From: Pelecanus crispus
Taxonomy: Eukaryota; Chordata; Aves; Pelecaniformes; Pelecanidae
Assembly (NCBI RefSeq): GCF_030463565.1
Contig: NC_134654.1
Location: 18,057,702 to 18,121,701, forward strand
Direction of reading: 5' to 3'
Length of the DNA stretch: 64,000 nt
The translations under genes and the position numbers were made by a program. Shown piece after piece: positions 60,503 to 64,000 of this stretch. A model generated the notes under the pieces. The model ran no database searches, was not told the DNA's origin, and saw nothing but the letters and a program-made list of their open reading frames with translations. How positions within the stretch are numbered: position 1 is the stretch's first letter; the number at the start of each line of letters is the position of its first letter.

Positions 60503-63500
60503 TAGATACACAAGAATTTTTCTCCCTAAAATGCCTACACAGGTCATCTAGCTCATACAGATAAATCCATTTTCCATTGATTTAGGGATTAAGAGGGGAT
60601 TATTATTAAAGGCCACTGTATTAGAAATCCAGCTGAGTAATCTCCCAGTTATCCATGAGTGGATTAGCTGGGCTGCACTCTGCACCTGGAGTGTGGCTAC
60701 ATGTACCACACTGGCTTCCAACCAGCCAGGATGAGTCCTGAGCTGCACCAGGCTTTCCTGGCTCAGGCCAATGCCGGAGAGCCTTCAGCCCCAGCCCAGA
60801 GCTCATTTTCCCTAGGCGAACAAGGGAAACGGTGTAGTGGAAAAGCAGGAGCTCACCGGAGCGTGTCCCCCTTGCTTTCCCTTAGCATCCCAAACACACC
60901 ACTTTTCCCAATTCAGGCAAGAGGGTGGAATTTGTCCCTGGCTTGTCAATAGCAGGACCTCGCCCAACCGCAGGGGTCCTCTTGCACCCAGCTTCACCCA
61001 TTGCTTTACTATTTGCTATTGCTGTGCAGACCTGTTCCCTAACACGCACTAGAAGGAGCATCTAGAGCTGCTTCAGCACATCCCAATCCAGCACCCAGCA
61101 AGGACAACCTCTCCCCTCTGATGCCACGCAGGCTACAGCAGGTCAGGGCACAGGATATGACCACGGAGAACGCAACCTCAGCTCATGGGCAGGATGTACC
61201 CCCACAAAACACCCTTGAAACCTAAATCCTTCAGCAATTCAAACTTATTCCCTGGCTATCTCTAATTAACAATGTGTGGAAAAACTAGAAAGCTTGCAGA
61301 AATCACGGAAGCAGCACAAAGCAGGAAGAGTAATTTTTTCCTATCATTCACTAGGCAAGCTTAAATATTTCAGACCATTTACCAATTCTTTCTCGTTATA
61401 ACCCAAAGGGACTCATTTGCTCTGGGCTGCGAGACAGTTAAAAAAAAAGGCAAGAGGGGAGTCCACCACAAAATTGAAGCAATAAAACTTGATGAAGTTT
61501 TCAAAGCATCCACCCAGCACAGAGAAATAACCAGCCAGTGTGTAATCTGCAAGCCTGAAACAGCGGTTCCCTCAGACGTACGACATTGCACACAGAGGCT
61601 ATTTGCTCCCCGATGGCCATGGCCTCCCTTACCACTTTTATGCTTCTACAGCAAAGATCACCGTGGGCTCTTGCAATTCAAAAAGCCACTGATAATTTGT
61701 GCTAAAGCCAATGGATGCCCCAATTAAGAAGCCAAGGAAAAAAATTTGACCCATCTGTTCTGAGGCCAAATAATAGGAAAACCAGGAATGAGAAGTGTGA
61801 TTGAATCACAAATCATCACATGCCCATGCAAGCTGGTCAGTAGCTATTTTATGCAACTGCTATTTAGCTCACATTGTACCTGGTATTTTACTTCATCAGC
61901 TTCTGGCATTAACTTTATGCAACATGTTTACTGGCAAGGGGCACCCAATAACTACACCTCTGCACCGCAGATGAGGTGTTCTTGGGTACTGCCCATGAAG
62001 CCCCTTCTCTGTAGACCCATGGTGGGAGATGGTCCCCATACCAGATCTGCCCAGATCACTGGGAGGTCGTGATGGAGAAGCTGGACTGCGGAGGAAGGGG
62101 ATATCAGCTTGTGGGAATCTCCAGCCATGCCCAAGGGTGGTGGCAACCCCTAGGGCTGTGATTTCAAGGCCACGCAAGTGGAGTTCCACATGCAGATAAA
62201 AATCACACTGGTCTACCAGACACCTGGGACACGAGAGCTTCTGGAAGTCAGGAGCCAGAGTGTGCCAAAAAATAAAACCAAAATAAAACTCTGACGAATC
62301 CTTCACCTTTCTGGCCAACTCTGCAAACCCGTTAACGCCATCACAGAACAGAGCCAGTCAATAATGTTCAGGGAGCAAGTCTTAAATCTGTCATGGGCTG
62401 ATGTGGATTTCAACAGTCTACTCATTAAGTGGTGTCTCTTTTTATGGCCACATTAAATCCGGGTTCTACATCCTGCACTGGCCACTGACCGCTTTCCAGC
62501 TTGATTTAAGAGGTTGGTTTCAATCCATGAAGTCCTTAATGGACTGGGACCTGCCTAGAGAGGAGACTGCTTCCCAAGACGTGCTCACGACAGCTACGCC
62601 GCACTGAAGCCCTCTGGCTTCAGGTCAGGTCCATCAGATTACTTGCTGTACAGGGCCCTGCACCTTGAGACCGATTTCTCCTCCAGGAGTTTTACAGTCA
62701 ATATTTATCAGTCTCCTGGGAATGACGCAAGGCTTATTTTTGTCTCCTTGCACAAGAGAGGCATTGGGTAGGGCTGGGCCATGAAACAGGAGGAAATTGC
62801 TGGGGGTGGAGGTGCTGAGTCAGTTGATCTGGTTGGGAGACACAGGCTCTTAATTAGCGTTTCAGCAAACACAGAGGAGCACACCGCAGAAGTGGAAGAC
62901 AGCAAGGAGCAACTCTTTGTCTAAGAGGCATCCACCAGCCCAGTGTCAGTCCGTTTGCAGACCAGTCAGCACCTGAACCCACACTCTTGATTTGTGGCTG
63001 AGGATATCCAATATGTCTTGTTTCCAACAGAGATGAGAGTACTCAGTTCTATGCAGATCTAGACCTCCCAAAATTGCTTTTTTGGAGAGGACCTGAATCC
63101 TTGGCATTTGCATAACATCTTGCCTGTGACCCGTCACAGCAAAAGAAGCAAGACAAGGCACATCACTGATACTGATACTGCTCTCTGGCTTGGTCAGCCC
63201 AAGCTAGACAAGCAGAAATAGAAATGGAGCCTTCAACCCAAGAACAAGAACTGAATCCACCAAAACCAGCCTTCAGCGCTAGCTCCAGCACTCTCTTCCT
63301 TCACTGTACCCAGATGGGTGCTGGGCATAGCCCAAAACTAAGATCCTCGAGATTGTCTCAGATGCGGCCTTGTTTGAAAAGTGGCTGCATAAAAGCTAGA
63401 CAGCAGCAAGTGAGGCCAAATATTGTGGCTCATGAATGTGGTTTGAACCTCTGACAACATCACATCTAGGAAAGCAAGGTTTTATTGCATGGGTCTGTCC

Positions 63501-64000
63501 ATTGTGAGGAGCTCTCCCACCGTTTCCATAATCTCCCATAGAGGCATCAATCCTCATGCTGGCAGCCAGAGACAACAGAGCCTCAGGGACAGGAGGAACT
63601 GGTAAATTTGCTGGTCTGAACACACACAGGTGGAAAAGTCACCAAGAAGCATTTATTCCCATTCAAACCACAACCAGAGAAGGGCAACTTGGCCCACGTA
63701 TAGCACTGCAGCTCCAACACAACACACCGGACATACATGTTGGTGGAAGTAGGACCAAACTCCAGCTCTGAACATGTCTGCTCTGGGGCTCCAAGACAGC
63801 AAGGGCTGCACTAAATGACAGCCGTTGCAGAAGGAGGGCAAAGGGGAGCTGTAATGGTCAGAAGAGCTGTAGCCACTGTGCCCTGGCACGATGCAACCCC
63901 TTTGGGCGAAAGTAACAGGAGAAACCCATGGTCAGCTCAATGGCGTACATGCAGTTCAGCCCTGGGACAGCTCGTGACAGCTGTGGAGTCCTCTATTTCC

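Larger units (their letters stand above)
60405..64000 (-). other. HS3ST3 intron, 3' part, running off the right edge
   Basis: This is non-coding sequence upstream of the last exon, assigned to the single intron typical of this gene family. It holds a TA/CA microsatellite near the acceptor and otherwise mixed-composition unique sequence. I saw no CR1, SINE or secondary exon. The many short open frames on both strands lack recognisable domains. Exon 1 is not in the window. Confidence 0.75.

Noticed and set aside
59888..60505. 205-aa open frame on + opposite the HS3ST3 exon
   Set aside because: It mirrors the GC-rich coding exon on the other strand, has no domain, and runs into the intronic microsatellite. 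It is a shadow of the real gene.
1..64000. CRISPR arrays, operons, bacterial promoters, tRNA or rRNA genes
   Set aside because: The sequence is vertebrate nuclear DNA. No regularly spaced direct repeats and no tRNA or rRNA signatures were recognised.

Overview
This window looks like avian nuclear DNA. The evidence is two chicken-repeat-1 (CR1) LINE copies, one ending in the ATTCTATG-type octamer repeats typical of CR1. A few very degraded amniote MIR-type SINEs are also present. Interspersed repeats are otherwise sparse, and there are no primate, rodent or carnivore SINEs. I cannot name the species.

Layout. Positions 1 to about 56,030 are a gene desert: no exon, RNA gene or gene fragment could be supported on either strand. 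It contains several eroded MIR-like SINEs (1-230, 8895-9125, 37425-37545, 47300-47410, and weaker ones at 40905-41050 and 53020-53100). It also has a relic CR1 3' end (46020-46095), microsatellites, and AT-rich blocks with transcription-factor-like motifs that could be regulatory. The clearest repeat structure is a pair of CR1 copies facing each other: a 0.76-kb fragment on + (22217-22977) and a 3.3-kb copy on - (24515 to about 27800). They are about 99% identical over 735 bp and share two disabling lesions. The long copy keeps the end of ORF1 and most of ORF2 (endonuclease plus reverse transcriptase), but is dead many times over, with a D-to-V change in each of two catalytic motifs.

Positions 56,030 to 64,000 hold the 3' part of one real gene on the - strand: a heparan sulfate 3-O-sulfotransferase of the HS3ST3A1/HS3ST3B1 type. 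The final coding exon is complete (59786-60404). It is followed by a putative 3.7-kb 3' UTR ending near the only canonical AATAAA downstream of the stop (56050-56055), and preceded by intron sequence that runs off the right edge. Exon 1 and the promoter lie beyond position 64000.

The enzyme acts in the Golgi, adding 3-O-sulfate to glucosamine residues of heparan sulfate. The desert lies on the 3' side of the gene, as I recall for the mammalian HS3ST3 genes, which are flanked by long gene-poor intervals. Any regulatory content in the desert is inference from composition and motifs only; conservation could not be tested here.
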